From NCBI GenBank assembly GCA_029204225.1, contig CM055105.1, forward strand, positions 13,845,721-13,909,720: DNA of 64,000 bases. The letters run 5' to 3'. Positions within the stretch are counted from its first letter, which is position 1; each line of letters begins with the position of its first letter. Origin of the DNA: Diphasiastrum complanatum (Eukaryota; Streptophyta; Lycopodiopsida; Lycopodiales; Lycopodiaceae). The position numbers were made by a program, and so were the translations under genes. The notes below the pieces were generated by a model that saw nothing but the letters and a program-made list of their open reading frames with translations, ran no database searches and was not told the origin of the DNA. This document shows positions 1 through 10,505 of this stretch, in pieces.

Positions 1-1
1 A

Positions 2-412
2 AAAGATTCTAAGGTACTAGAGACTAGAAAATGTCCTAAGTTATCACCTCGTTTTGCAGGGCCTTTCCGAATTGTAAAGAAACTCAATCGGAATGCCTAT
101 CAACTAGACCGTCCTCAGGGAATCCGAGTTCACCCAATCTTCCACAATAGTCGTTTAAAGGAACGACTGGTGGAAAGGATGAATTGATTCTGCAGGATCT
201 ACTATAGCTTGAGGACCTGACATCCTTTGTACCTTCAGAACCACAGGCCATTGTTGATGTACGTCAAAGTGGGCTCAGAAACCGGCAAGTAGCTGAGTAC
301 CTAGTTCATTGGAAAGGAAGTTCTGAAGACGAGGACACTTGGAAAAAAGAACAAGATTTTTATCTAAGATTCCCAGATTTCCTTCCTTCGAAGAGGAGTC
401 TTTTAAGGGGGA
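2..412 (+). pseudogene. Chromovirus pol 3' end: integrase C-terminus and chromodomain
   Basis: The first frame (2-187) reads as the integrase C-terminal beta-barrel of a Ty3/gypsy chromovirus, with the motifs LSPRFAGPFRIV, NAYQLDRP and HPIFHNSRLK, and ends at a stop. After a frameshift, 239-412 encodes a chromodomain (AEYLVHWKGSSEDEDTW) and stops. In the family this domain tethers the pre-integration complex to histone marks. The reading frame is broken once between the two domains, so this is a decayed copy whose upstream pol lies outside the window. A polypurine tract follows directly, as expected at a pol 3' end. The assignment rests on motif order and is firm; the exact clade is not determined. 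Confidence 0.85.
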
Positions 413-415
413 GGG
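405..415 (+). other. Polypurine tract and presumed start of chromovirus 3' LTR
   Basis: AAGGGGGAGGG lies directly after the chromodomain stop, which is the position of the plus-strand primer in LTR retrotransposons. The 3' LTR should begin within a few bases (around 418), but no clean TG terminus is visible and I could not find where this LTR ends. Confidence 0.6.
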
Positions 416-420
416 AATAT

Positions 421-2636
421 TAGGGACCCAACTCCCTTGGGTCCCAAACCCTCGTGGGTAGCAACATCATGCCAAAAACATTGGATGAATCAATCAAGCC
501 CAACGATGTCAACAAGCTAGACAAACCACCATATGTGGCATTAAGTTTTGCCGACCCCTTGCAAAGTTGATCACATTATTATACATCATCAACCATCCTT
601 TGAAAATCCTACAGGGTGAAAGTTTATGGATCATTGTTTTTCAATTATGATACTTCCACAATGTGGGATCCACAATTCAAGTTATTGATAGACTCTCGCA
701 TGGTTATTCAACATGCATGGCTGAAGTGAAGCATTAGCCAAACGCAACCTTCTACTTTTCAGGGAAGAAACACTAAATCAGTGAGGCGGGGCAATGTCAA
801 GTGCTTGCAATACTAGTCATTGGATTATTTGAAGATGCCTTTAATGAGTTGAAGGAGCTAAAAGGAGAAACAACATATAGTTAGACTAATTAAGAGTGTT
901 AATTCATAGTAATGAGTTCGTACAAACTTAAGACTTGTGGAGCTTCCCTATATTTTGGATTTTTCATTGTGAGTTTTAGAAATTTCTCAAGCTCCTAATA
1001 AGACAAGCAAATTTGCGAGATGTGTGCCCAAAACACAAGCGCTACCCATTCATTCTACTATTTCTTATGACATTTCTCTCATTTTTTGTTGATTCAAACC
1101 ATCAACTTTTTGTAATTTCCTATCATTGCCATGGGACCTTTGGGTACATGACACTTTCAACCTCTAAAAAAGTTAGTGGCATGCATGCATATGAGGTTTT
1201 ATTAGGGACTTTCCATTGCACGTTGTAGAAAGTTATTTCTGAAGGATGTTTATGAGGATGCGCCCAAAGGCACTAGGCCTTGAAGTTCAAAACTTTTGCT
1301 CACTCCTTCATAAGAAGCTCCTCCTAGTTGAGTGCATTAGTTATAATAAGCCAAAAGTTGAACATATGTTATCTTTTGTACCTATACGATGTTCTAAAAC
1401 CCAAGTCAGTTTCATCATTCTAACTTTCAATGAGAATTGCTTCTAAGCCTTATGTGTGGATCTGAAACAAATATTCCCAAAATATGCAATTTTACTGATG
1501 TGCCATGGCTAGTTGAAGTAGTATCTCAAGTTGCATTATAAATAATGATTGAAGTTGCGATAAAGGGTGCAAGATGCTCTAATTGTTGTTATAGTTTACC
1601 AATCTGAACAATGAGTATTAAGTCAATTGAAGACGAACACTTGTAATGTTGCAAAAAGAAGCAAGTATTCCATCATTTGAAAGCAAATCATGATCACAAA
1701 TTTAACATTGGATGATACAGCATAAAAGAAGACTACATTTGAATTTAGAATTGTTGGTTGCAAGGTGGGTATGGTTCTTCAACTTATTCAACAAAAGGTA
1801 ATCCTAGACATTCTATAAAATCCCCATGTCAGCGACAATAGAATTTCGTATGGTGCCCTTATTCCTTCATACTCACTAACTTTGTAAGTTTCGTCATGGG
1901 AGTTTCTTTCAACATGGTCACCTTTCTACTTGTTGTTAGGTGAATGTTCATAGATTTTCAGCTTCAACCTTTTACTTGCTAAAGATACTTCTAGCACTAA
2001 CTACAGATTTCCATGTCATGTTCACTCCATCCAAGAAGATGCTTGAACTAATACACACATGAAATTTCAAATTCTAACCCCCACATTTTATAATTGATGT
2101 AGAAGGCAAGTTGTTGACCTTGGTACATCACATTTGACCATCTAGAGAGTTGCTACAAGAAGGTTGTCACACAATAGCTATTTTTAAGTGCTTTAAAATG
2201 ATATGGGCGAAACAATAGTATATAGAGCCTTGAGGCAACTAGACTCACTAGAATATTAAAGAAACTATTGGAATCAAAATCTACAATGTAAAAGGAAGAC
2301 ACTAACTTCATGATTTGTTTGCTAAAATACCTTCATCAAAAGTTTATTGGTTTCAAAAGTTCCAAACTGACCACAAATGCACATGGATTTGCATGACAGA
2401 CAGGTTAGATCAATCTTTTCTAGTTTGGTTTGCAAAGATAATTCCGACTCTAACAACTACTCATTGTCCAATTTGTTGAAAATAGTGAACCCCACAACTT
2501 TCTCCATCAACGCATGCAGCAGTCTTTTGCTGATTGAAAGTACAAATCAGTAGAGTCTCCTTTTGACAAGTACAGTTAGTTATGGTTCTTGTATGATTAA
2601 TCTAGCGTTAAGATTAAAAGAATAGGATTAAAAGAA
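421..2636. other. AT-rich stretch, probably decayed LTR and unrecognised DNA
   Basis: No coding frame longer than about 70 codons and no recognisable protein motif. The left part is presumably the 3' LTR belonging to the chromovirus remnant. The rest is unidentified. No tRNA, tandem repeat or long inverted repeat was seen. Confidence 0.4.
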
Positions 2637-3214
2637 GTGTTAGAGACTGGCATATAAGCCCAGAGTAGGAGCAAGAAGCGCAAGAAGTGCATTCGCTTGT
2701 ATTCCATTTTCTTGTTGAGTGATATACGTTCTGTTTTCTTGAGCTCAGATGTAGCTCATTGGAGTTGCTCACTTGAATGGTTTTGTTTCAGTTCTGACAT
2801 TCTGGTTTCTATGCTAAGCACTAGTCTGTCATGAAGCGTGCACTATCTTGAGTATGAGCAAATGATGCTACTGTTATATTAGCATTTGTTTGACCTCATT
2901 CCTCAGATCCGACAGGCACTGCAGTTGCCTGTTGAATAACTCAGGAAATCAGCAGGGAAAGGGACTTCCCAGTGCGTTTTGCTTGTTGCAGACATTACCA
3001 CATCCAGCTGGCAATTCCTGAAATAGTTCTGCTGTCTGTCAGTGACTCACAGGCAGTTTCACAGCTCACCTGTGTGTTGTTTAGGGGTCCATTTCAGAAG
3101 ATGGTTAATAGAGATATATAAGAAGATAGTGGGTGGTAGCTGATAGATCCATTGGGAATAAGTTTTTTTTATTTCTGTTTCTTTCCTCTCAACTGTCTCT
3201 ATGATTTTTTTTCA
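2637..3214 (+). mobile_element. 5' LTR of a copia-like retrotransposon (start approximate)
   Basis: The right edge is well placed: the LTR-type terminal CA at 3,213-3,214 abuts a Met-tRNA primer site. The left edge (TGTTAGAGACTGG) is a guess from the usual TG start. A possible TATA motif (ATATATAAG) lies near 3,114. The copia assignment comes from the RNase H tail at 6,302-6,579, which would be the other end of the same element after its centre was replaced by L1/L2 DNA. Confidence 0.5.
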
Positions 3215-3226
3215 TGGTATCAGAGC
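3215..3226 (+). other. Primer binding site (initiator Met-tRNA)
   Basis: TGGTATCAGAGC is the complement of the 3' end of plant initiator methionine tRNA and starts directly after the LTR terminal CA. A short gag-like leader follows, with ATG at 3,278, and is cut off at about 3,292 by L1 LTR sequence. Confidence 0.8.
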
Positions 3227-3291
3227 ACTGATACTACTACCCCTCATTCTCTGGTTTCTCTTACAAATCATCTAAGAATGGCCTCCAACGT

Positions 3292-3718
3292 CGGGACCAT
3301 TCAGTCCGTGGCGCCAGCGGGTATGTTGTCGGGACCATTCGGTCCAGGAACTGGTTGTCTCCATATCTGTCGCGGCTTGTGATTCTGAGTGTTCCTTTCA
3401 TGAACGTGAATGGGTTAAGCTCTTGGGGAACGGGCTCTAACCTGTCGGCTGAGTTGGATGGCTTGCTTGGGTAGAAGTTACCTGTTTATGGCTGTCCAGT
3501 CTGGCATGGTGCCAGGTTGGCTTCCAGCGCTCGTGACGAAGCTTTCAGTTGGTTAGGTCTGATGTAAGTCAGACCGCTTGCTTGGAATGGATGTTACTCG
3601 TTTGTAGCGAAGCTTCGAGTTGGTTAAGTTTGATGTATGTCGGGCGGCTTGCTTGGAGGGAAGTCACCCACATCGGGACCCCCGATCTGGCATGGCGCCA
3701 GGTTGGATCTCAATGTTT
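3292..3718 (+). mobile_element. Fragment of L1-family LTR (3' part)
   Basis: Matches the 3' third of the L1 LTR seen complete at 45,953-47,197: the GTCGGGACCATTCGGTCC repeat, then the block ending at GGATCTCAATGTT. It is truncated on both sides, joined to copia gag on the left and to an L2 LTR on the right, so it is a recombination relic and not an insertion with its own ends. Confidence 0.8.
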
Positions 3719-4367
3719 GTTCGCGTCGATGACGAGGACCCTTAGGCGCCGGCGACGCAAAAAGGTTATAGTAAGGGTCCTTCCACTTGGACCAATCCCG
3801 GAGGCGAAACCGAAATGGTAATCATCCCCAAGGATCAACTTTATTAGATTTGGAAGAGGTTACATTCATACATAGACTGACCAGTCTCGGGGCCACCAAC
3901 ACGTGCTGGGCATTGTGCCTGGCTCGTGCTGGTAGAGGGAGCTGAGACCTGGCGACTGGATTCCTGGCGCTGGTTGAGCTGCCCAAGTTTCTGTCTGCCG
4001 GACTCCCCCTATAGTTTTGCTGTGATTCGGCGCACCCCCTCTGTTCTGAAACATAGTGCTTTTTGGTAAAGCACGCTTTTTAGGACTTAGTTTTTATTTT
4101 GCTGATTAAGCCTGGCAAGCCTGGCAGAATCAGTCTGGCTCCCGGACATGGGTCCCGGGAGCCGTCCCGGCGGCAGAATCAACTTGCTTCCTGACTAGGC
4201 CATGACTCGAGCTCCAGAGCTAGCTCATGACTTGTGACTACTTGACTGGCTTATCACAGGTCGGAGGCTCAGTCCTTGACGTTCTAACTTGCTCTGGGAC
4301 CTTAGGGAGCGTCACCCCTTAGAGTCTTACAGGGCACACTGGGTGCACCTGAGTCAGCTTTACAACA
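3719..4367 (-). mobile_element. L2-family 3' LTR, truncated
   Basis: Closely matches the L2 LTRs at 33,709-34,628 and 38,045-38,955 but lacks roughly the first 250 bp as read on the plus strand. Its inner end (CTTTACAACA at 4,367) is intact and is followed by the polypurine complement CCTCCCCTCG. It is the 3' LTR of the deleted element ending at 6,301. Confidence 0.85.
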
Positions 4368-4611
4368 TCCTCCCCTCGTTTGAAAAAGCTGATGTCCTCA
4401 TCAGGGCCAAACTAGACCTAGGACATATGGCACGGGCTCAATTCACCGGCCTTAACAACTTTTGAATTAAAAAGATACACTGGCAGTAGCACAGGAAAAG
4501 TGTAGATAAAGTTCACTTACGTAAAACATGTGTAAAGCTGCAAGTAATTTATTGACAAACTTAAGAAAGATACCTGGAAGTTCCTTGAACTTCAGAATTG
4601 GCCATGAGTGT

Positions 4612-5058
4612 TTATGCAGGAGGCATGCCGCCAGGTAGTGCTTTGTGTGCCGATCTGGGAAAACGGCTATTGCGTTGATTCTTCTGCAGATAATCTGCAA
4701 GTACTTCAGGGGCTCCCTCCTTAAGTTTGTCTTCGTACTCCCAAGAAGCCTCAATGAGTGGAGCCCGTAGCCACTTCACTAGATATTCACGTTGCACGCT
4801 AGTTCGCTTTCTATGTGTCAATATTTGTTCTGGTACAAGCTCCTCTTTGTATCATCAAGTGTCGTTGGTGGGTGACGAAGTTCGTGTTGCCGATCAAATC
4901 GCTCATCTGGTTTGTACCGTTTGAGTAAGTGTATATCCAAGCTAGATGGCAGCGCCAATCGGTAAGCCACTGGGTTTATCTTCTTGGTGACATGATATGG
5001 CCCCGCATAAGGTCGAACGAACTTATGAGAGAAACCTTTTGGTAACGCAATGTTCTTT
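4612..5058 (-). pseudogene. L2-family integrase C-terminus and chromodomain
   Basis: On the minus strand, 5,058 to 4,821 encodes the integrase C-terminal region (KFVRPYAGPYHV, PVAYRLALPSSLDIH, LLKRYKPD). After a frameshift, the frame ending at 4,612 carries a chromodomain (REYLVKWLRAPLIEASWE). This is the only copy in the window that shows what pol the L2 family carries: a chromovirus. At about 5,059 the coding sequence is fused directly to the 5' leader, so gag, protease, RT, RNase H and most of integrase are deleted in this copy. The fusion leaves leader codons in frame with integrase, which I take to be accidental. Confidence 0.85.
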
Positions 5059-5377
5059 GTATCAATGGTTAACCCGTACAGTTCGAATATGTCACCCCGC
5101 ACCCCACAAGGCACAGACCGTGCTTACACCAACCTAATGGCAACACTTTGCCTCATCTGTCCTACGTGCAGACGGCGCCAGGCCCGAACCGCGAGAACTG
5201 ACCGTGCTTACACCTCAAGGGCAGCACATTGACTCATCAAGTCCCCCGTTCTGCCGACCACCCCGACCGTGGACGCACCCGTGCTTACACTGTGGGCAGC
5301 ACCTTGCGCAACGGTTGTCTTGACAAATCCCAAAACGTGACCATCCCTGTGAGACTTGCGTAGCTGACCGGCTAGTC
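5059..5377 (-). other. L2 leader with hairpin array (partial)
   Basis: This is the part of the shared L1/L2 leader nearest the primer site. Three of the five GTGCT...AGCAC hairpins are present between 5,120 and 5,302. In one, the stem base change leaves a G-U wobble (GTGTT with AGCAC) and so keeps pairing. The remaining hairpins were removed by the deletion that joins the leader to integrase. Confidence 0.7.
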
Positions 5378-5390
5378 GGCTCTGATACCA
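5378..5390 (-). other. Primer binding site of the L2 copy (Met-tRNA)
   Basis: On the minus strand TGGTATCAGAGCC lies two bases inside the LTR end, the same geometry as in the L1 and L2 copies at 20,067, 38,030 and 45,922. Confidence 0.85.
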
Positions 5391-5392
5391 CA

Positions 5393-6301
5393 TGTTACGC
5401 AGGCGCCTCAAAGGGCGCTGGGACTTGAGCGGTTTCCCCAACACGCGCTTAAGTCTAACATTCATCCATTATGCACTTACGTAAAAGCCAACTCAGAAAC
5501 GTAACAAGCTTAACCATTCAGATTTAAGAAAACTGGAATCCCAACCAACCCGAAAGCCAACTCAGAATCCGTCCCCAAAAGGTAACCAAAGGCAAAGACA
5601 AGCCACACATGAAACCCAAGGCATAGTGGTCGCCAAACTGACCAATTTGCATAGAGGCAAGCCCCACGTCGATGACGAGAACCCTTAGTCGCCAGCGACG
5701 CAAAAAGGTTGCAGTAAGGGTCCTTCCACTTGGACCAGTCCCAGAGGCGAAACCGAAATGGTAATCATCCCCAAGGATCAACTTTATTAGATTTGGAAGA
5801 GGTTACATTCATACATAGACTGACCAGTCTCGGGGCCACCAACACGTGCTGGGCATTGTGCCTGGCTCGTGCTGGTAGAGGGAGCTGAGACCTAGCGACT
5901 GGATTCCTAGCACTGGTTGAGCTGCCCAAGTTTCTGTCTGCCGGACTCCCCCTATAGTTCTGCTGTGATTCGGCGCACCCCCTCTGTTCTGAAACATAGT
6001 GCTTTCTGGTAAAGCACGCTTTTTAGGACTTAGTTTTTATTTTGCTGATTAAGCCTGGCAGAATCAGTCTGGCTCCCGGACATGGGTCCCGGGAGCCGTC
6101 CCGGCGGCGGAATCAACTTGCTTCCTGACTAGGCCATGACTCGAGCTCCAGAGCTAGCTCATGACTTGTGACTACTTGACTGGCTCACCACAGGTCGGAG
6201 GCTCAGTCCTTGACGTTCTAACTTGCTCTGGGACCTTAGGGAGCGTCACCCCTTAGAGTCTTACAGGGCACACTGGGTGCACCTGAGTCAGCTTTACAAC
6301 A
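5393..6301 (-). mobile_element. L2-family 5' LTR
   Basis: Full-length L2 LTR of 909 bp, starting TGTTGTAAAGCT on the minus strand (6,301) and ending in ACA at 5,393. It contains AATAAA, the likely polyadenylation signal of the retroelement RNA. It differs at scattered positions from the pair at 33.7/38.0 kb, so this copy is older. Confidence 0.88.
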
Positions 6302-6579
6302 CTTAGAAGACTGCTTGAAGAAATAGGAGCTAAACAAGATCATCCGACTGTTATTCACATGGACAGTCAGAGTGCTATAAGTCTGACCAAAGATCCAATC
6401 TTTCACTCCAAGACAAAACACGTTTCCTTTAAAATTTCATCACATAAGGGATGTGATACAGAAAAAGGAAATAGCAATCCAGTATGTAAGTACCACTAAG
6501 ATGTCAGCAGATATCTTCACCAAACCACTTGGGAAGAAGCTACATGAATATCGTAAGACAAGGCTAGGAGTTGGATAAA
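6302..6579 (+). pseudogene. Ty1/copia RNase H C-terminal remnant
   Basis: Reads across frames as the last part of copia RNase H: EEIGAK, then HMDSQSAISLTKDP, then HSKTKHV, then a shifted frame with IQYVSTTKMSADIFTKPL. These are the invariant tail motifs of plant copia pol. One frameshift at about 6,430 breaks it. It abuts the L2 LTR exactly at its terminal base, so the L2 element sits inside the copia element, whose 5' LTR is at 2,637-3,214. Confidence 0.85.
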
Positions 6580-7380
6580 GTGCAGAGTTCAACCTTTTTC
6601 CCAACCTCTCTCTTTCTTTTAAAATCTGGTTATTCTTAACACACTCCCACGTAGAGCTAAGGCCTCCAGATGTCCATATTAAGTCCTTGTTGACAGGAAA
6701 GGCTTGTGAATTTGATATTTACGCTGAAGCGTGCAGAAAAATATCAAAGCAATAACGCATGCCAGCTGAATTACTGACAATTGCATGAACCCCTCTAGAG
6801 GCTCTTCGTCCTGTAATTTTGAATGTTTTTAAACAGTTTCCAAGATATAAAACGTGAAAGCATAATGTTTGACATAATAACATAATAAAGCCGTCAGGAG
6901 GATATGTGCATAGTGATTGATTCTCAAAAAACTTCTTGAGTGTTAACAACGCAATACGTGGACAACTATCTATACCAAGAGTATCCCTTCAACTTCTAGG
7001 GAGTACGATGGCAGGGAGTGGGAGGGGGACCAGAGGTGCACTTAATGTCGGGGACAAAAAATGGAATGAAAAGGATTTATTAAAATATGCCCACCACATG
7101 TTCTCAAATCCCCTCTCCGTAATAGTCCAGACTCCAAATTTAATTCATCGGGCGTTGACGCAGTTTTCAAATAAAGTGATTTACACCATCTGTGTACCAC
7201 TCCAAGATTGAACGGAACATGGAAGAAGGCCAAAAGTTGAACATGCTTTTAACGGTAAGAGTGGAAACCTCCCTTCTCAATTCCGATGACGAAACTTATA
7301 CGAATGGTTTCAACAAAATACTTTCACAAAGCACATAAAGAAACCAAAAAACTCAAAAGGGTATTGGTACAATTTGTCAC
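6580..7380. other. No recognisable feature
   Basis: Contains short open frames on both strands (up to about 90 codons) without family resemblance. It may include the copia 3' LTR and intron sequence belonging to the exon-like segment at 7,381-7,738, but I see nothing decisive. Confidence 0.3.
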
Positions 7381-7738
7381 CTTTCACGGAAACGGGGTCT
7401 GTTCTTATGTAAGATCCCCCTGGTTGGAATGTTGCGACTCCGCTGTGGATAGGATTTGATGCTGATGCAGTGCTACTAGGGACTCCATTGAAGGTATAAG
7501 CCTTGGTGTACGGTCCTGCCGAGTTCTCATAAGAGACTGGCGTTCCATAAGCTTGCAGTGGATCCAGACGTGTTGATGCAGCAGCCTGCTGATTATCTGG
7601 ATGAGCACCGGGATTTGCAGGCGATCCCATCACAGGGGCACCCCATCGGGGAGCTGCACCTGGATCTACATACGGAGAAGAAGCTGATCCTTGCTGCGGC
7701 TTTCCGTAGCCGGCATAACCAGGATACATTTCCGAAAC
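7381..7738 (-). pseudogene. Orphan exon-like segment, Pro/Gly/Ala-rich protein
   Basis: On the minus strand a 358-nt open segment is bounded by a good 3' splice site (CTGCAG before 7,738) and a 5' splice site (AAAG|GTGAC at 7,381/7,380). It encodes about 119 residues rich in Pro, Gly, Ala, Ser and Tyr, beginning VSEMYPGYAGYGKPQQG and ending in SYIRTDPVSVKG. The low-complexity composition resembles the disordered tails of plant RNA-binding or transcription proteins, but I do not recognise the family. No neighbouring exon could be found on either side; a GT-rich microsatellite sits just upstream in the intron position. It could be a captured gene fragment or one exon of a gene I cannot assemble. 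Confidence 0.45.
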
Positions 7739-7745
7739 CTGCAGG

Positions 7746-7787
7746 CTGCGTGTGCGTGTGCGTGTGCGTGTGCGTGTGTGTGTGTAT
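7746..7787. repeat. (GTGTGC)n/(GT)n microsatellite
   Basis: Several GTGTGC units followed by GT repeats, directly beside the orphan exon-like segment, where they would lie at the polypyrimidine side of its upstream intron. Confidence 0.85.
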
Positions 7788-7994
7788 GTGCCGGGAGATC
7801 GAGTCCGTCGTCTCTGCTTTGATTATAAGGGGAAGGGGAATGGGAAGGGGGACACTAACGGGCAAATGATGAACCCATGCAAGCAAAACGTACTTGACGG
7901 ATGGTTTTAGTAATTGGCCTAGGGTAATGTAGTGTAGACCAAGTCCCCAATATAACATATAAAGCATGTAAATAAGGGATAGCGGATTACCTCT

Positions 7995-8820
7995 CGGAAA
8001 TGCCGAAAAATAGTTCATATATTGTGCTCTAATGGAGTTTTTTTTCTGGCATGAAGGATGTCGAAATTGAGTTGCAATTGATCCAGAGGGTTCGTGTCGA
8101 GCGCACGAAACTACGGTCACCTTCCGTCCGAGGTTTTGGCGTCCTTTGCATGAATTCGACTAGGGCCTAGTTTTCTTGGATTGCTTTTAGGGTTTCTAGC
8201 TCGATTGAACGTTTCTTTGTGAATGCCGAAAAGTAGTCCATCTATTGTGCCCTAATGTTTCTTGGTTTCCAAGGGAAGGCTCGAACCTGAGACCAAAGGA
8301 ACTTTGGATGTCAAGCTAACCAATTGAGCCAACCCCATTGGTTATTGTGCCCTAATGGCGTTCCTTCCGACATGAAGGGCATTTTTTCGAAATTGAGCTG
8401 CAACAAGTTCGTGTCGAGCCCATAAACATGTGACCACCTTTCGTCCGAGGTTCCGACGTCTTTCCCATTAATTCGACCAGTTTCCGGTCTGATGGGCCTA
8501 GTTTTCTTGGATAACTTTTAGGGTTTTTGGCTCGGACGCACGTTTCACTATGAGTATTGAACCGTTTGGAGCCTGGTTTTTTTTGGCAGGTTCGTCTCGG
8601 CGTGCAGCACAATACGGGACAATTGGCCGACCAAACAAACTCTATTCAGCAATACTGGACCACTTCTCAAGAATGCCGAAAAGTAGTTCATTTATTTTGC
8701 CCTAATGGAGTTCCTTCCAGCACGAAGGGCGTTTTCAAGCAAACAACGTCAGAATTGAGCTGAAACTAGTCCAGTGGATTCGTGCCGAGCCCACAAACCT
8801 GTGACCACCTTCTGTATTCA
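7995..8820. repeat. Degenerate tandem repeat, three units
   Basis: Three related units start near 7,995, 8,222 and 8,671 with a shared opening (GAATGCCGAAAAGTAG) and shared later blocks (GCCCTAATGGAGTTCCTTCC, GTGACCACCTTTCGTCCGAG). Unit spacing varies because the middle unit carries a SINE insertion and the third is cut by the TG microsatellite. No coding meaning seen. Confidence 0.7.
8258..8342 (-). mobile_element. Minimal tRNA-like SINE, copy 1
   Basis: An 85-bp body flanked by an exact 15-bp target-site duplication (TATTGTGCCCTAATG at 8,243-8,257 and 8,343-8,357). On the minus strand it carries an RNA polymerase III A box (TGGCTCAATTGG) and B box (GTTCGAGCC) at tRNA-like spacing. It also has a small perfect stem where an anticodon arm would be (CCAAAG..CTTTGG) and a terminal hairpin CTTGG-AAA-CCAAG. 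There is no separate SINE body or poly-A tail. The T-arm is not properly paired, so it is not a functional tRNA gene. It interrupts the second tandem-repeat unit. Confidence 0.75.
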
Positions 8821-8835
8821 TGTATGTGTGTGTAT

Positions 8836-8837
<2 letters not shown>

Positions 8838-8898
<61 letters not shown>

Positions 8899-8911
8899 TG
8901 TGTGTGTGTGT
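8838..8911. repeat. (TG)n microsatellite at inversion breakpoint
   Basis: A long TG run with a few interruptions. It joins the tandem repeats on the left to the truncated gag on the right and is the inferred left breakpoint of a roughly 5-kb inversion. Confidence 0.85.
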
Positions 8912-9454
8912 GAGTGTTAACACAGTGGGTTCCACTTGGCGTGACAACTCTATCAAACGACGCCAATATTGTCGGATGGTTTCGTTACTTCCTTGTTGTA
9001 GGAAAGTCAGTGTGAACAGTAGGCCATCAGCCATTCGGTGGGGAGCATACTCAATCAAAAACAGTCTATGGAACTCCTCAATGGTGTGAATTGAGCCTCT
9101 CTGCAGACTATGATACCAGTGCCTAGCCGTTCCAGATAAAGTGGTGGTGAAAAACATCATTTCATGATGTGGGTTTGTGATGGCACTGGTAAAGCAAGTG
9201 GTCCAAAAAGCATCAATATGCTCTTCGACACTTTCATACGGTGCTCCATGAAACTCAGGAGTGAATCCACTAAGCTTGGGTAGTCCTCCTGTCTTCGGGG
9301 GTACTACGATTGGTTCAATCAAACGTCTTGCCATTCTGGTGGCAACAGGTTCTGTAGCAGCAGGTGTTACGTTCACTAACGGTGGTTCTGTAGTGTCGGT
9401 TGGCTCAAATTCTGGTAGTTCTTCTATAGGTTTCAACATATCATCCAAGTCCAT
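8912..9454 (-). pseudogene. Athila-like gag, N-terminal half (inverted)
   Basis: Minus-strand frame starting at ATG 9,454 encodes about 180 residues of a Ty3/gypsy gag: an acidic N-terminus (MDLDDMLKPIEELPEF), then the capsid-type retrotransposon gag domain with GAPYESVEEHIDAFW, ARHWYHSL, TIEEFHRLF and ETIRQYWRRL. It runs into CA-repeat codons (Thr-His runs) and loses meaning there. The next expected gag block (FLRGLKNDIQ and onward) is found on the other strand at 13,990. Gag forms the particle that packages the element RNA. The two halves together make one gag interrupted by an inversion. Confidence 0.85.
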
Positions 9455-10505
9455 TATAGGTGGGTGAGACTCATCATTTAAGACTGGTGGGACAAGAAAC
9501 CCACGATGGCTTCTTCTAAGCCCTAAACGCTCTCTCTGGGGATTTGAAGTCTCTCTGTACGGTGCTCCCTTAGACCTAGGTTTCCTTGGTATACCTATGA
9601 TGTCTTGTCTAGGGTGACACTAATGATTGCTGCATAATAGATTTCTCACGTACGGATAGCACTCAACTGTCATTGCACATGCATTTTGTGATTTTCCCAT
9701 GTTATCCCATAGGTCATCCATCCTTCGTCCACTAATACTGCATATGACCTAACTAACTCTACTTGGTCATTTTTCTGCTCAACCCTAATCCAACCATACC
9801 CATGTACAGTTTTTCTTGGTTCTTTGTACCAGGTGCCGTCTCTACGGGATGCTAGGGTTGGTGGGTCGTAGGGTAATGACTTTCAACTCAGGGCTCTGGT
9901 TTTCACTTTCACCCTAGGTTTCATACAAAACCCCATTCTCTTTTGTCCCGTCACTCTATGAAAGATTTCTAGTGGTACTTGGCATCACAGCCTAAACTCC
10001 CTGCTGGTGAAAATTGTATGCAGTCTCCAGTCCAAACTGTATTCCAAACTGTTGGAAGTAGAATGGCCTTGGCTCGAATCACATGCAACTAGGGTTGGAT
10101 TGTGAACTCATAACGTACGTTCTAGGTGTGGGATCAGCACACATCACTGTGTGTGCTAACCACGTCGTCTTGTGATCAACGTCTGGTAATAGCCGCTCGT
10201 ACGGTCATGCTAGCTTGCGGCTGGCGGTTTAGATAGTGGAATTGTTATCAACACACGCAATCTAGGACCTACGAAACTTGTAGACTATTGGTAGTACGAC
10301 AACTAGTTCTTTGTAGACCAGTGATATGGATAACTACTCTTTCAAACAACATCTCCTGAAAATATTTCGACTCCCGGCAGACGCACCAATGTTAAGCGTC
10401 TGGCAACCCCCAAATGGCTAATCTGTATAGTCCACAGCCCTACATATAGATAATCGCCCTTCAAACAATAGCCCATTATAAAATTCCTCCCGACAGACGC
10501 ACCAA
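9455..10505 (-). other. Leader and primer site of the Athila-like element
   Basis: Untranslated leader between the 5' LTR and the gag start. Next to the LTR (10,487-10,505) the minus strand reads TTGGTGCGTCTGTCGGGAG, resembling the tRNA-Asp-type primer site used by Athila/Tat elements (TGGCGCCGTTGCCGGGG). A second copy lies at 10,371-10,389, part of a local duplication of about 116 bp. No conserved coding frame occurs in the rest of the leader. Confidence 0.65.

Noticed and set aside
3866-4054. Open frames of about 60-90 codons on either strand that recur with similar protein text across the window (for example 3,866-4,054; 5,809-5,997; 34,125-34,313; 38,461-38,649)
   Set aside because: They lie inside L2 LTRs and recur only because the LTR recurs. 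No known domain, and LTR function explains the conservation.
8258-8342. Functional tRNA gene
   Set aside because: A and B boxes are present, but the T arm does not pair in five base pairs, no credible anticodon arm with tRNA geometry exists, and the 15-bp duplications mark a retroposed copy.
8820-9089. Val/Cys-rich, His/Thr-rich or Leu/Ser-rich frames over microsatellites (also 30,975-31,352 and 48,688-49,053)
   Set aside because: They are translations of CA/TG/GA repeats, which seldom contain stops.
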